Part shown: positions 8,669 to 17,956 of the stretch, piece by piece
Layout of the letters: every line of letters starts with the position of its first letter
Numbering within the stretch: the stretch's first letter is position 1
From: Bombilactobacillus apium
GTDB lineage: Bacteria > Bacillota > Bacilli > Lactobacillales > Lactobacillaceae
Reading direction: 5' to 3'
Length of the DNA stretch: 64,000 nt
NCBI RefSeq assembly: GCF_013385145.1
Contig: NZ_JABZEC010000003.1
Coordinates: 217,760 to 281,759, forward strand
Made by a program: the position numbers and the translations under genes
The notes under the pieces: generated by a model
Databases searched by the model: none
What the model was told of the DNA's origin: nothing
Seen by the model: the letters and a program-made list of their open reading frames with translations, nothing else

Positions 8669-8830
8669 AAAAAAAAACCCGTACGTTAAATCCGTACGAG
8701 CTTCCATGATTACTGGGTTAGCCGGCACAGATCCAATCTGAAAAAGTCTCAGACCGAATCCGCGCTTGCGGTCAATCCGAGTTACCAGCTTTGCCAGCTT
8801 TTATTTAGTTGAAAGATCCGATAATCTCGC
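8669..8830 (-). promoter_or_regulatory. Structured leader RNA of trpX with intrinsic terminator
   Basis: On the minus strand, GATTA (8822-8826) pairs with TAATC (8708-8712) to close a domain of about 120 nt. Inside is a long stem running from CTCGGATTGACCGC to GCGGATTCGGTCTGAG. It is followed by the terminator CTCGTACG / CGTACGGG with eight T (8669-8701). The layout is that of a ligand- or tRNA-sensing leader. I find no T-box core (GGTGGNACCGCG) and no hallmark of the common riboswitch classes, so the class is unassigned. Confidence 0.6.
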
Positions 8831-8887
8831 ATTGAATCAAACTCCTTTAATTTATTGTTAGAATTTTACGCCCGATTATGAGAAAAA

Positions 8888-8931
8888 GTCAACTAAAAAA
8901 ACGCCTCTTGGAAGACGATTTTTTAGTTGAC
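8888..8931. terminator. Bidirectional terminator-like inverted repeat
   Basis: Thirteen-base arms GTCAACTAAAAAA / TTTTTTAGTTGAC surround an imperfect CG-rich inner stem. It lies between the trpX leader and the decayed Rgg gene and would stop transcripts from the latter. The rest of 8932-9151 is AT-rich with nothing recognisable. Confidence 0.6.
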
Positions 8932-9151
8932 TTTAAATTATTAGCTTCTGATTAACAATTATTCCCCTCAAGAAGCAAGTTCACATCTGACGAAATGTGA
9001 CAATTTAAAAGCAAAATAATTTTAGTTTTCAATTTCCCTCGGAAAATCATCAACTAATTCGATTCTAGACTTTTATTTATCCAGAAAAATTCGAATTTCC
9101 AATTTGAAACTTAATTTATCAAAGAAAATTTAGATGAAGAGTTAATTAATG

Positions 9152-9937
9152 TTATTTAAAAAAACTTACTGCTAATTTTTCTGCTTTTGTATCTGCTAAT
9201 ATTTGAACAATTTGCTTAGAGAAATCAAAATCTTGTTGTAAAAGTGCCTCATAGTAATACCCCACCAAGCGATAGAAGAAAAATTCGGGTTGTGCTCTCA
9301 ACTGACATAAATAATGAACTTCTGTCGTCGCCGAAATCAGGTGATCCTCTTGATAACAATGATGAACAAAATTAGCTAAGACCGCTACAAAATCAAGTTG
9401 ATAACTTAGACTACGATCAGGTTTATAACGCACACACATTAACTTGATTCATAATTCTTTCTGCGGTCGTTAAATTAAATAATTTTAAAGAACGACTCAA
9501 GAGCTGTAATAGGTTGTCTCTTGAAGTAAGCGCCCTCTTAAAAGCGTTCGCTGCTGTTGTGATGGGGCAACGGATTATGTTGCAAAACAGCTTGTGCCCA
9601 AACACAATCCAAAGCTAATTCTTGGACAAATGGTTTATCCTGCGGTAAGAGCTGGATTTTATATTGTAACTCGCGTAATCGCATCACATCCTGATCACAC
9701 CAACAACAATAGCCCAAGTCACGCAAAGATGCTAATTGGGACTAGGGATCCATCAATTCGCTGGCCACTTTATTAATCCCATTAAGGTTTAAAATTCGTA
9801 ATAAATCATCGGCGTTAATATCCGTCTTACTGGTCTCAACTTTTGAATAAAAAGAAGTTGAAATCCCCCCTGAACCATCTGCTTTTGAGTTAACTCCCAC
9901 TGCAGCCTTTCTTCAGTAGTTGTCCAATTGTCACCAT
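9152..9937 (-). pseudogene. Rgg/GadR/MutR-type regulator, decayed
   Basis: Joining frames across several shifts gives a recognisable Rgg N-terminus: IGQLLKKERLQWELTQKQM, then ISTSFYSKVE and INADDLLRIL. This is followed by helical TPR-like sequence (LRELQYKIQLLPQ, RSLSYQLDFVAVLANFVHHC). There is at least one frameshift in the helix-turn-helix, an in-frame TAG near 9744, and two more frame changes around 9430 and 9540. It therefore cannot make a full regulator. An intact relative lies at 16108-16956. No short hydrophobic pheromone gene is visible next to it. Confidence 0.8.
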
Positions 9938-10259
9938 CTTTTGGGTCACCTTTACCTCTCCACAAACTCCGGTTGTCTTCCCCAAGCCAACCTTTACTTA
10001 ATATTATAATAGTTTATCGCTCGCCAATTTACTAATAAAATGTAATTTAAATTAAAATTCTTTTTACTTGAATTTCCTTTTACTTAAAATTCAAAATGAA
10101 CTCTTTTACCGTTATTTTTTAATTTATTCGTGTAATTAGAGAACCTCCATGCTATAATAAAGCTATCGTTTGTCACTTTTAAAGTAATTATAAGATTGAA
10201 TTCAATCTTTTCTCTAAGAAAGCACCTCAGACCTAAATTAGGTTTTGTCACTGATTTTC

Positions 10260-10294
10260 CAAAATATGCGTCCTGTTGAAGGACGCATATTTTG
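10260..10294 (-). terminator. Terminator of the IS transposase
   Basis: Arms AAAATATGCGTCC / GGACGCATATTTT with a TGTTGAA loop, two bases past the reconstructed transposase stop codon. Confidence 0.75.
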
Positions 10295-10295
10295 A

Positions 10296-11720
10296 TTAAG
10301 CATAGGTTCTGCGGTATGGATATCGCTGTTCGGCTAAAATTTCTGCTTCTAGTCGATTAAAGTTCAATGAAGCTAGATAGTCTTGGTAATTTAAACATCG
10401 CCAAGGATGGGTGATTTTCGGAACTCGAGATCGTTTTACTGGGGATTTAACGGTTGATTCGGAATCAAATAACGCTGATTAAAATTGATATGTGGATATG
10501 CAGAAAAGATCATAAACTTCGTCTTGATCAGTGGTTAAATATAACTTTCCAGTGAAACTCTTGATTACGAGCACTTTAGTATGTGGTTTGAGATAAACGT
10601 ATTCTCCATTACGGATTGGCAAGTAACGTTTATTTTCAAAACTGAGCCAATGACCTGAATTAATGATTGGTTCATTGGCAATAATTAAAATTTGATCAAT
10701 TTCACGCGGAATTAGTTGCTTCTCAAAAACAGGCGTGCTAGGGTCAATGGGCTCTGCGAAGCGTTGATTAAAACGTTGAATAAACTTGGGTAAGAAGTTG
10801 TTCGCAGCGCTAATAGTTTTAATTGTGGTTAAACGTAGTTCACTTAGGAGACGATCTTGCATCGTTTGGACTAAACGTGCTACTCGCCCTTTGGCTTGGG
10901 AGATACTAGTCGTCTTTAGTTCAGTACCGAGAGTTTTTCAGACATAACTAAAACGTGTGAGCGGGTGATCCTTTGCGGGAGCACCCGTTTTTTAACATAA
11001 TTAAAGGTGAGCCGATTGTCGGTGAGAAATTTTGCCGGAGCGCCAAAATCATGTAAGATTTGGACAAGGACGTGGTAATAACCTTGAAGGGTTTCTTCAG
11101 CTGCAAAGTGGGCTCCGACAACCATTCTTGAATGATCATCAATCACTAGATGTAAGGTAGCTTTGTGGGATCCAAACCAAATTTCCTTGGAGGCATCCAT
11201 TTGAACTAGTTCACCTGCATATTTCTTCCGTGGACGTTCTGGATGAGCTTTAACCGATTCAATTTCAGAAATTGCAGCTAAGGTAATGTGAGCTTGTTGA
11301 GATAAGTTATGGTTTCTTTTTTCTTTAGCTCGTAATTCGGAACGAACATGACTACGAGTAGCTTTTCAAGCCTTGGGAGCTAGAATCTGGTGTTGGCGAA
11401 AGAGTTTTCGGAGAGTTAATTCAGAGATGGAAATCTGTTCTCGTTCTAAGAGAAATTCACGAAAGTGATCAAAGTTAAAGCCCTGAGATAAACTTTCGCG
11501 TCAAAGCCGGCGGAAGTTTATTTGCGGGAGAATGATTGGTATTGCCATGAACAAAAGCAGCTTTACCTTGTTGCCAATATTTATTGCGGAGACGATAGAT
11601 GGTTCGTGACAAGCAGTCAAGTTTAACTGCTGCCGTTAAGATTGCAGTTGGTTGATTGGCTATGCGTTTAATCAAACGATAATGTTGTTCTTGATCTATA
11701 GATAATTCCACCTTTTTCAT
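10296..11720 (-). pseudogene. ISNCY/IS1202-type DDE transposase, broken
   Basis: The N-terminal part (11475-11720, MKKVELSIDQEQHYRLIKR) has a helix-turn-helix. The rve-like catalytic core reads MDASKEIWFGSHKATLHLVIDDHSRMVVG in part, with D at DASKEIW, D at IDDHS, and FLTDNRL; the C-terminal barrel region is at 10479-10862. There are frameshifts near 11510 and 10930 and in-frame stops, one just after STYQF at 10481, after which the frame continues to ILAEQRYPYRRTYA before the true stop at 10296. Inactive. Confidence 0.85.
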
Positions 11721-11930
11721 AAAAGACCCCTCTCAAATATACTTCAGAGGATACTAGATTAAGTGACACTTTTCCTTACTGGATATCTATGACATTATCG
11801 CTTACAGATAACATTATTCTATATAGAAACATAGAATGTTTTTGACAGACTCTATGCAACAATTACCTTTAGCAAGTATTAACTAAGTGATTAATTAATA
11901 ACTGACATATTATTTAAATTGAGGAAGAAA

Positions 11931-13322
11931 ATGGCGATGCTAACTAACGAAAACATGATTCCCTTTCCGGGGTCCAGTTACCATGTCAAATCAATGCGCG
12001 GTATTTTTAATAGTCCCAACGGTTTTTGTTATTATGAAGGTTATTACCATTTATTTTATCAATACCGTCTTCTTCCCGGTGACCTCCATCAATTAGTTTG
12101 GGGACATTTGCGTAGCCGGGACCTAGTTTACTGGCAAACAGTTCCGATTGATTTACCCGTCAAGAATCAATCCTTTACTGGACAATACTTTGCGGGCAGT
12201 GTCCTGATTAAAAAAGATGTTCTCTACTTAATTTATACTAGTACCCAACAAAATAGTAACTATAGCTTAACCTATAATCAAAATATCGCTTTTAGCCGGG
12301 ACGCAGTGACCTTCACCCCTGACTATCATAATCCAGTACTTAGCTCAGCAGATCAACTTCACTGGCGAAAACTGAGTAATCCACAAATTTGGGAGCACGA
12401 TGGTAAATATTTTCTCCTCTTAAAAGGAGTCGACGATCACCAGCAGCAACAGGCTCTAATTTACACCGCTAATAACTTACACCACTGGCTTTATTTAGGT
12501 GCCATTTTACCTCTGCCCCTCAAGGCTAAGGCCCAGGTTGAATATCTTAATCTGCTCCACCTTAACGGTAAAGATATTCTACTTGTTTCTTATCTCGGGG
12601 CCAAAGATCAACACGGCCAGCATCATACCCAGAGTTACTATTGTTACGGCAATTTAAATTACCAACAAGTCAGCTTCCAAAAACCAGAGTGGCAGCGCTT
12701 AGATTTCGGTCACAACTCAGGGATTACCCAAACTTTACTTGCACCTGATGGGCGTTACCTAATCATGGGCTGGCTAGACAATGATCCGACTTCTAACCAA
12801 GCCTGTGAAACGACCCGGTCTTTAATGTTGCCTCGAGAGTTAACCTTTGAGGAGGGTCACCTGTTCATGCACCCAATAGCGGAATTACAAGATTTGCGGC
12901 AAGAACTTTTGCAAGATTGCCAACTAATTCCCCAAAAACAACAAATTATTTTGCAAAATCAACTCAACTTTGAACTTAACTTAAACTTGGATCTTAGCAC
13001 TTGGTCTGGTCAAGAATTGACTCTCGATTGGTTAGATGCTCATGACCAAGTCCTTTTGCAACTCCAATATCGGCGCGATCAAAAGCGTCTAGTTTTGCAT
13101 CGTCACGATAGCACTAGTGATGCTCCCGCCACTTTGAAAGATTCAGCAAGTCTAAAATTACAGATCTTTGGCGATCAAAACTCACTCGAAATTTTTGTCA
13201 ACGATGGCTACTTAACTTTTTCTGAATCTTATCATTTTCTGACTCCACCACAAATTCGTTTCAGCTGTGATCAACCACTGAAAACTCATTGCCAAGCTTA
13301 TCAACTGGAAACTTTACCTTAA
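11931..13322 (+). CDS. GH32-fold protein lacking the canonical catalytic residues
   Basis: 463 residues from the ATG at 11931 (a TTG at 11919 includes the GAGGAAG binding site). The five-bladed beta-propeller and C-terminal beta-sandwich of glycoside hydrolase family 32 are clear: YYEGYYHLFYQYR, GHLRSRDLVYW, YFAGSVLI, and near the end SLEIFVNDGYLTFSESYHF. Family members hydrolyse sucrose-6-phosphate or fructans. Here the nucleophile motif NDPNG reads NSPNG (Ser28), the RDP transition-state motif reads SNP (149-151), and ECP reads EYL (Glu204 kept). I infer little or no hydrolase activity. There is no signal peptide. It converges on, and overlaps by 4 bp, the phosphatase gene. Confidence 0.8.
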   Translation: MAMLTNENMIPFPGSSYHVKSMRGIFNSPNGFCYYEGYYHLFYQYRLLPGDLHQLVWGHLRSRDLVYWQTVPIDLPVKNQSFTGQYFAGSVLIKKDVLYLIYTSTQQNSNYSLTYNQNIAFSRDAVTFTPDYHNPVLSSADQLHWRKLSNPQIWEHDGKYFLLLKGVDDHQQQQALIYTANNLHHWLYLGAILPLPLKAKAQVEYLNLLHLNGKDILLVSYLGAKDQHGQHHTQSYYCYGNLNYQQVSFQKPEWQRLDFGHNSGITQTLLAPDGRYLIMGWLDNDPTSNQACETTRSLMLPRELTFEEGHLFMHPIAELQDLRQELLQDCQLIPQKQQIILQNQLNFELNLNLDLSTWSGQELTLDWLDAHDQVLLQLQYRRDQKRLVLHRHDSTSDAPATLKDSASLKLQIFGDQNSLEIFVNDGYLTFSESYHFLTPPQIRFSCDQPLKTHCQAYQLETLP

Positions 13323-14089
13323 GATCTCCGTGTTTGGGGTTCAGTATATAATTCAATTAAATGCTGGTAGTCAGCGGGAGTTAATTTTAAAACTTGTTGG
13401 CGAAATTGATTCCAGCTACCGTAGACGCTCAACAGGGCCTTTTCAACGGCCGCAATTGTTGCTTGATCGGCTGGCGTTAAATTAATTTGCTCCAACTGGG
13501 CATCGGCTGAATTACGGAGTCCCCGCAAATCCGAGTTTTGTTGATACATCAAATTGGTCAATAAATAGTCGCGGGTAATCACAGCTAGCGGTACTTTTAA
13601 AACAAATAAAAACAAAATAGCTAAGATTCCGGTGCGATCTTTCCCCGCTGAACAGTGAAATAAGACTACTTTTTCAGGTTGATCATTAGTCAATAAGAGC
13701 TGAAAAAAGGCTTGGAAGACCCGCTGACAGTGTTGATCCAAAACCACTGCTTGATACATTTGAGCTAAGCCCACTCCCTGAATGGCTGCCGGCAACTGAT
13801 GATATTGTCTTTCTCCACTACCATCACCGGGATATAAAGGCCAATGATAATTATGCCAACTATCGACCGCCGGATCAGGCCAATTCTGCCGCTCATAATC
13901 TGAACGCAAATCAACGCAATAGCGCAGTCCATAGTCAGTCAAGAAGTTTTGTTCATCCTTGGTTAATTCACTTAAATAGCCCGCTCGCAGCAATTTATGC
14001 CAGCGCAATTGGCGCCCCATTTCTGTAGGATAGCCTCCCAGTTCGCGTAAATTATAAGTTTTTTGAAATGGAAAAATTCGGTTTGGCAT
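13319..14089 (-). CDS. Protein tyrosine phosphatase (Y_phosphatase3 family)
   Basis: 256 residues with the phosphatase loop HCSAGKDRTG (145-154; nucleophile Cys146, Arg152) and the N-terminal NLRELGGY segment typical of the LipA / MptpB-like family. The general acid is probably in the DLRSDYER region. These enzymes dephosphorylate tyrosine or phosphoinositide-like substrates. There is no signal peptide, so it is probably cytosolic. GGGAGA precedes the ATG. It converges with the GH32-like gene and is divergent from the glycosyltransferase gene. Confidence 0.92.
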   Translation of the reverse strand: MPNRIFPFQKTYNLRELGGYPTEMGRQLRWHKLLRAGYLSELTKDEQNFLTDYGLRYCVDLRSDYERQNWPDPAVDSWHNYHWPLYPGDGSGERQYHQLPAAIQGVGLAQMYQAVVLDQHCQRVFQAFFQLLLTNDQPEKVVLFHCSAGKDRTGILAILFLFVLKVPLAVITRDYLLTNLMYQQNSDLRGLRNSADAQLEQINLTPADQATIAAVEKALLSVYGSWNQFRQQVLKLTPADYQHLIELYTEPQTRRS

Positions 14090-14187
14090 AATTTATCTCC
14101 CCTGATTCATAATTCACCTCTGTAAAATCTCCTCCAAGTAATGCAATTTGGAAACAATTCTTTTACAATATAAGTTAAGGTGATTAA

Positions 14188-14964
14188 ATGCCCAAATTAA
14201 GTATTATCATTCCATTATACAATGAAGCGGGGCACTTGATGAAAAATCTCCAATCATTACTTGCCCAAACTAACCCAGATTTTGAAGTTATCCTTGTCGA
14301 CGATGGTTCAACCGACCAAACTAATGCTCTCGCTAGCAGTTGGGTACAAGAACACAGTCAGTTTCGACTTTTAACCCTCCCCAGCAATCAGGGAATTTCC
14401 AGTGCTCGTAACGCAGGAATTAAAGAGGCTCAAGGAGAGCTGATTACTTTTATAGACGGTGACGACTGGGTTGAGCCCAATTATACCGACTTTTTTTTGC
14501 GTTGCTTTACCTACTATCACCTTGATTTAGCGGTTTGTGGTTATATCAAGGAACCGCCGAAGAAGAATGCTAAAATTCCGACTACCACAATTCAAGGTTT
14601 CTGCGATCAAGCCGAAGTTATTCGTCAAATCACGAAAATGTCGGGATCTGTGATGGGCTATACTTGGAACAAAGTCTACCGGACGGATCTAATTCGTAAA
14701 TACCAACTAGAGTTTGACCCTGATATTTCCTTAATGGAAGATCAAATTTTCAATGTTCAATATGCTGTCCACGCACAAAATTTTTATATCCAATCCCCGC
14801 CGTTATACCATTACTGGCAACACGAAGATAGTGCTTCCCACACACATGATCTAGAAAGTGCCAAAAGTATCGGCTTAGCTAATTATCGAATTGCTAAAAT
14901 CATCTTAGCCAATAAGAAAAGTAGCTCGAACTCCAATTCCCCTTCCGATTATGATTTTTCCTAG
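14188..14964 (+). CDS. Glycosyltransferase family 2
   Basis: 258 residues of GT-A fold at the inner face of the membrane. The N-terminal SIIIPLYNE, DDGSTD (38-43), NQGISSARNAG and the metal-binding IDGDDW (89-94) are standard GT2 motifs; MEDQIF holds the probable catalytic base. No membrane helix is present, so it is a soluble or peripheral enzyme. It probably adds a sugar to a wall or capsule polymer; donor and acceptor are unknown. The YueI gene follows 10 bp later, suggesting co-transcription. Confidence 0.9.
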   Translation: MPKLSIIIPLYNEAGHLMKNLQSLLAQTNPDFEVILVDDGSTDQTNALASSWVQEHSQFRLLTLPSNQGISSARNAGIKEAQGELITFIDGDDWVEPNYTDFFLRCFTYYHLDLAVCGYIKEPPKKNAKIPTTTIQGFCDQAEVIRQITKMSGSVMGYTWNKVYRTDLIRKYQLEFDPDISLMEDQIFNVQYAVHAQNFYIQSPPLYHYWQHEDSASHTHDLESAKSIGLANYRIAKIILANKKSSSNSNSPSDYDFS

Positions 14965-14974
14965 GAGGTTCTAG

Positions 14975-15364
14975 ATGACCAATCTCGAAGATTATCTCAA
15001 AAAGAATGTCTTTGGTACTCCCCAGCTTAACCCTGACGAAAAGCGGCAATTTTTAGGCAACTTTCGTGAACGGGTTGCTCTAGCTTTAACAGTTGCCCAA
15101 TTACGCAATCCAGCTACCTGGACGACAATTCAACAAGTGATGCAACAATATCCCCAATACCATTTATTTATTAATGGTCGTTTGAATTCAACTCCGCGAA
15201 CTAAATTACTAAAATTAGCTGTTCAACTCCACTATCAATTTACAATTACTGACCAAAGTAAAATCCGCGTTAAAAATCAAGCCTTAGGCGAGCAAGAAAT
15301 GGGTCTCGTGATCGCCGATGACAAACACCATATCTCCAAGCCAATTCTCTTAACCCGACACTAA
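14975..15364 (+). CDS. yueI: YueI family protein (DUF1694)
   Basis: 129 residues matching the DUF1694/YueI family of Firmicutes: NLEDYLKKNVFGTPQLNPDE, FLGNFRERVALALT, and LFINGRLNSTPRTKLLKLA. The conserved FRERV and GR residues suggest ligand binding, but the function is not known. The binding site GGAGG is seven bases before the ATG. It is second in a two-gene unit with the glycosyltransferase and is followed by terminators. Confidence 0.85.
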   Translation: MTNLEDYLKKNVFGTPQLNPDEKRQFLGNFRERVALALTVAQLRNPATWTTIQQVMQQYPQYHLFINGRLNSTPRTKLLKLAVQLHYQFTITDQSKIRVKNQALGEQEMGLVIADDKHHISKPILLTRH

Positions 15365-15395
15365 AACGGGCTAGCCTAATTAAGTAGCTTTCCTT

Positions 15396-15426
15396 AACTT
15401 ACCGCCAAAACGGTGGGTTTTTTGAC
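15396..15426 (+). terminator. Terminator after yueI
   Basis: Short stem CCGCC / GGTGG with loop AAAAC, then GTTTTTT. Confidence 0.6.
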
Positions 15427-15433
15427 GAAATAA

Positions 15434-15488
15434 AAAATAGCTAACTCCTTTTGCCACTAATTAAAGTGGAAATCGAGTTAGCTATTTT
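15434..15488. terminator. Bidirectional terminator between yueI and the acetyltransferase gene
   Basis: Arms AAAATAGCTAACTC / GAGTTAGCTATTTT, with an inner CCACT/AGTGG hairpin. Convergent genes lie on either side. Confidence 0.8.
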
Positions 15489-15501
15489 AGTTTTTAGGTG
15501 A

Positions 15502-16035
15502 TTAATTGGAGTTACTTAAATAAATTCCCATCGGCAAACCAAGCTGTTGACTGATTTGTAAATATACCCGGACATCATAATGATGATGATAAAGTAAATG
15601 ATAACGTTCTGGTCCATTCACCGTCATGAGCTGCGAATCCTGCAGACCATTACGCAAATAAAAAGCATACCGGCGCTGGCGTTGCTCAAAATTAGGGGCA
15701 CTTTTTTCTACCAGTTCACTTTCCAGCATTAACCCCTGTGGAAAGACCTGTTTCAACTGTTGAACAACCTGTGAACCTAAATTTTGTCCCCGTTCTTCTG
15801 GACTAATCGCCAAATATACAACAAAACATTCCTGGACAGCAAATTGAACTCCAAATAAAATTCCCACGGGGCGCTGATCAGATTTGATAGTCTGTAATTG
15901 CATCCGCGAGTCAGTTTGAGCCAGCTCTTGAAGTTGGTTCCAAGGCAAACGTTCAACTGCGGGAAAAGCCTGTTCATACAACTGATGCCACCAAGTTAAT
16001 TCAGTAGTTAACGTTGGCGTAATCTCGATTGTCAT
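15502..16035 (-). CDS. GNAT-family N-acetyltransferase
   Basis: 177 residues from the ATG at 16035. The acetyl-CoA-binding segment is SPEERGQNLGSQVVQQLKQ (motif A, R/QxxGxG/S), preceded by the strand VYLAI and followed by a C-terminal YAFYLRNGLQDSQL region typical of GNATs. The QEC...PVGILFGVQF strand order also fits. Substrate unknown. Monocistronic, with a terminator just downstream. Confidence 0.85.
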   Translation of the reverse strand: MTIEITPTLTTELTWWHQLYEQAFPAVERLPWNQLQELAQTDSRMQLQTIKSDQRPVGILFGVQFAVQECFVVYLAISPEERGQNLGSQVVQQLKQVFPQGLMLESELVEKSAPNFEQRQRRYAFYLRNGLQDSQLMTVNGPERYHLLYHHHYDVRVYLQISQQLGLPMGIYLSNSN

Positions 16036-16107
16036 CAAAAGTCACTCACTTTATTTAAGTTTGCTTTCATTATATCAATAATTAGCCCAAAAATATATGC
16101 ATCCTCA

Positions 16108-16956
16108 TTAGCTATTCACTCCGGGAGCGACTCGAGCTAAACGTTGGATCTCATATAAAGCTTCTTGAGCTAAATCATGGGCTCCAATCTCTTCCAATAA
16201 TTCACATTGAACCATCGCCGCATTGTACTGCTGAAGACATAATTTTAAGCGTAGTTGGGCTAGAATCCAAAGATCGTAGCGCGGCAATTTCTGGGCTAAT
16301 TTACCAGCAAATTGGAGCAAAATTTGCGTCTGCTTAAAATCTTGCGCGGCCAAAGTTATCGTCGAAGTATTCAAAACTAAGGCTAACTTCAATTCTCCTA
16401 ACTGGGGATATTTACTCTGGAGCACCTTTAAAACTTGCAACATGACTTGTACCGCCATTTTAGAATCAAAAAAGTATAAAATATCATTGACTAAGTATAA
16501 ATCTAACCTAGTCCATAAATTAAGCTCGGATAAATAATACCAAACGGGTTCTACCAAACGCCGTGCTGATGCATATTGGTGTTTTTTAACTTCTTGTAAA
16601 GCGGTAACCACAATCACCAAACGAGCGATATCTTGATCAAAATTACGCTTTAAATAAGTTTGACAATCTCCGATAAATTGCTGCAGCTGGGTCCTGGAGC
16701 TCAAGAGCGAAAGTTGCGTAAAAGCTTGAATTAGCGCCTGTTTAGGACTTTGTTGACAGTTATTACGGATATATTCAAATTCTCCCACGGTTAAACCTAA
16801 CTGTTCAATGAGGTAGAGAGCATTATTGTAAGAAGGTGTCGTTAAATTATTTTCAATCTTAGAAATTGACGTATGCGACAATTGGCCATAGGTTAAACTG
16901 GATTGTGTAATTTTACGCGATAATCGAATTTTTTTAAGTGTGTCCCCAAATTTCAT
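16108..16956 (-). CDS. Rgg/GadR/MutR-type transcriptional regulator
   Basis: 282 residues: N-terminal helix-turn-helix (about 6-60: FGDTLKKIRLSRKITQSSL, SHTSISKIEN) followed by about 210 residues of alpha-helical TPR-like sequence, as in pheromone-sensing Rgg proteins. It is divergent from the NodB-like/DUF6056 pair with a 124-bp shared control region, so that pair is the likely target. I see no short hydrophobic peptide gene beside it, so a peptide ligand, if any, is encoded elsewhere. Confidence 0.85.
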   Translation of the reverse strand: MKFGDTLKKIRLSRKITQSSLTYGQLSHTSISKIENNLTTPSYNNALYLIEQLGLTVGEFEYIRNNCQQSPKQALIQAFTQLSLLSSRTQLQQFIGDCQTYLKRNFDQDIARLVIVVTALQEVKKHQYASARRLVEPVWYYLSELNLWTRLDLYLVNDILYFFDSKMAVQVMLQVLKVLQSKYPQLGELKLALVLNTSTITLAAQDFKQTQILLQFAGKLAQKLPRYDLWILAQLRLKLCLQQYNAAMVQCELLEEIGAHDLAQEALYEIQRLARVAPGVNS

Positions 16957-17080
16957 AAAAATCTCCCCCAGGGTAATTACTGTGAATATAGTTTACTTTA
17001 CAGGCAAATTAGCTACAAATATTATAGAATTAATTTTAAACGACTTACTGTTAATTTTTTAACCACAAAGAAGGCTCTAT

Positions 17081-17956
17081 ATGAAAAAAACCGAACATCG
17101 GATCTTCTTCGTTGTTGCCTGTCTCCTGCTCCTACTCGCCTTTGGCACCACGATTGTCCAGTACCACAGCCAAAAAACTAGCCTTAATGATCTCAGTACT
17201 GGCCTGCTAGCTCCCCAAAAGTCAGGTCAGCCTGGAATTATGATTTTAAGTTACCGACGAATTCTCAAACCTAGCCTTTCTACTAGTCTACTAACCTTAA
17301 AAAGTAGTGAAGAATTTCATCGTTATCTTAATACTACCCGAAATTTAAAAAAACAATTGGCCTATCTCCGGGCCCATCATGTGCGAATTATTAGTTTGGA
17401 AGAAGCTCTCAGCTTAATTCGTAAACGGCGGCCTCTTCACCACCAATACGTAGTTCTCACCGTCGATGGTGCTGACCAGACAATCTATGATAACTGGCTC
17501 CCCATCATGCGCCAGCAACAGCTCCCATTCACAATTTTTGTCACGACCGGCAGTTTGGGTGATTATCAAAATGCAGTCAAAATGATGTCTTGGAAACAAT
17601 TACAAAAGTTATTTGCTACGGGACTGGCGACCGTCGGTTCCAAAACCGATAGTATGAATTTTCTAGTTGATAATTATCCTGCCCTTACTGCGGTTGATTT
17701 TAACAGTCTGCAACTAGATTTCCAAAAGTCAATTCAGAAAATCAAACGACATCTCCACGTCTCTGTGCGATACTTTGCCTATCCTTTTGGATATTATAAT
17801 CAAGACTATCAAAAAACATTGGTAAAGGATAACTTTATTACTTTTTCCTTAAAAAATCGAATTATCACTTCTAAATCTTCCCTGAGCCAACCTCTCCCTA
17901 GAATCTCAGTCGACAAGGAGAATTGGAACAATGTCATCACTAAATGGATTCATTAA
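17081..17956 (+). CDS. NodB-like polysaccharide deacetylase homologue, metal site degraded
   Basis: 291 residues with one N-terminal membrane helix (about 8-28), so it is anchored with the domain outside. The layout resembles IcaB/PgaB-type deacetylases of poly-N-acetylglucosamine: HVRIISLEEAL, then the strand YVVLTVDGAD, then YFAYPFGYYN. The motif TFDDG is altered to TVDGAD (Asp129 kept, second Asp now Gly130), and the zinc-binding H-x-x-x-H motif reads KTDSMN (188-193), so both histidines are gone. I infer a non-catalytic sugar-binding protein. It overlaps the next gene by 26 bp. Confidence 0.75.
   Translation: MKKTEHRIFFVVACLLLLLAFGTTIVQYHSQKTSLNDLSTGLLAPQKSGQPGIMILSYRRILKPSLSTSLLTLKSSEEFHRYLNTTRNLKKQLAYLRAHHVRIISLEEALSLIRKRRPLHHQYVVLTVDGADQTIYDNWLPIMRQQQLPFTIFVTTGSLGDYQNAVKMMSWKQLQKLFATGLATVGSKTDSMNFLVDNYPALTAVDFNSLQLDFQKSIQKIKRHLHVSVRYFAYPFGYYNQDYQKTLVKDNFITFSLKNRIITSKSSLSQPLPRISVDKENWNNVITKWIH

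Larger units (their letters stand above)
10171..11768 (-). mobile_element. IS1202/ISNCY-type insertion sequence, decayed
   Basis: Eight-base terminal inverted repeats TGTCACTT (10171-10178) and AAGTGACA (11761-11768) bound about 1.6 kb holding one broken transposase on the minus strand and its terminator. No clear target-site duplication is seen. A promoter-like TATAAT (10153-10158) lies just outside the left end. Upstream, 9938-10170 is AT-rich with no ORF or other recognisable element. Confidence 0.65.

Noticed and set aside
8700..8830. T-box leader for trpX
   Set aside because: No GGTGGNACCGCG core and no specifier-loop arrangement could be found; only the fold and terminator are supported.
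9152..9439. Independent small gene of 95 residues
   Set aside because: Its sequence continues the helical C-terminal part of the broken Rgg gene, so it is part of that pseudogene.
16957..17080. Short hydrophobic pheromone gene beside the intact Rgg regulator
   Set aside because: No start codon with a binding site opens a small hydrophobic frame on either strand in the gap.
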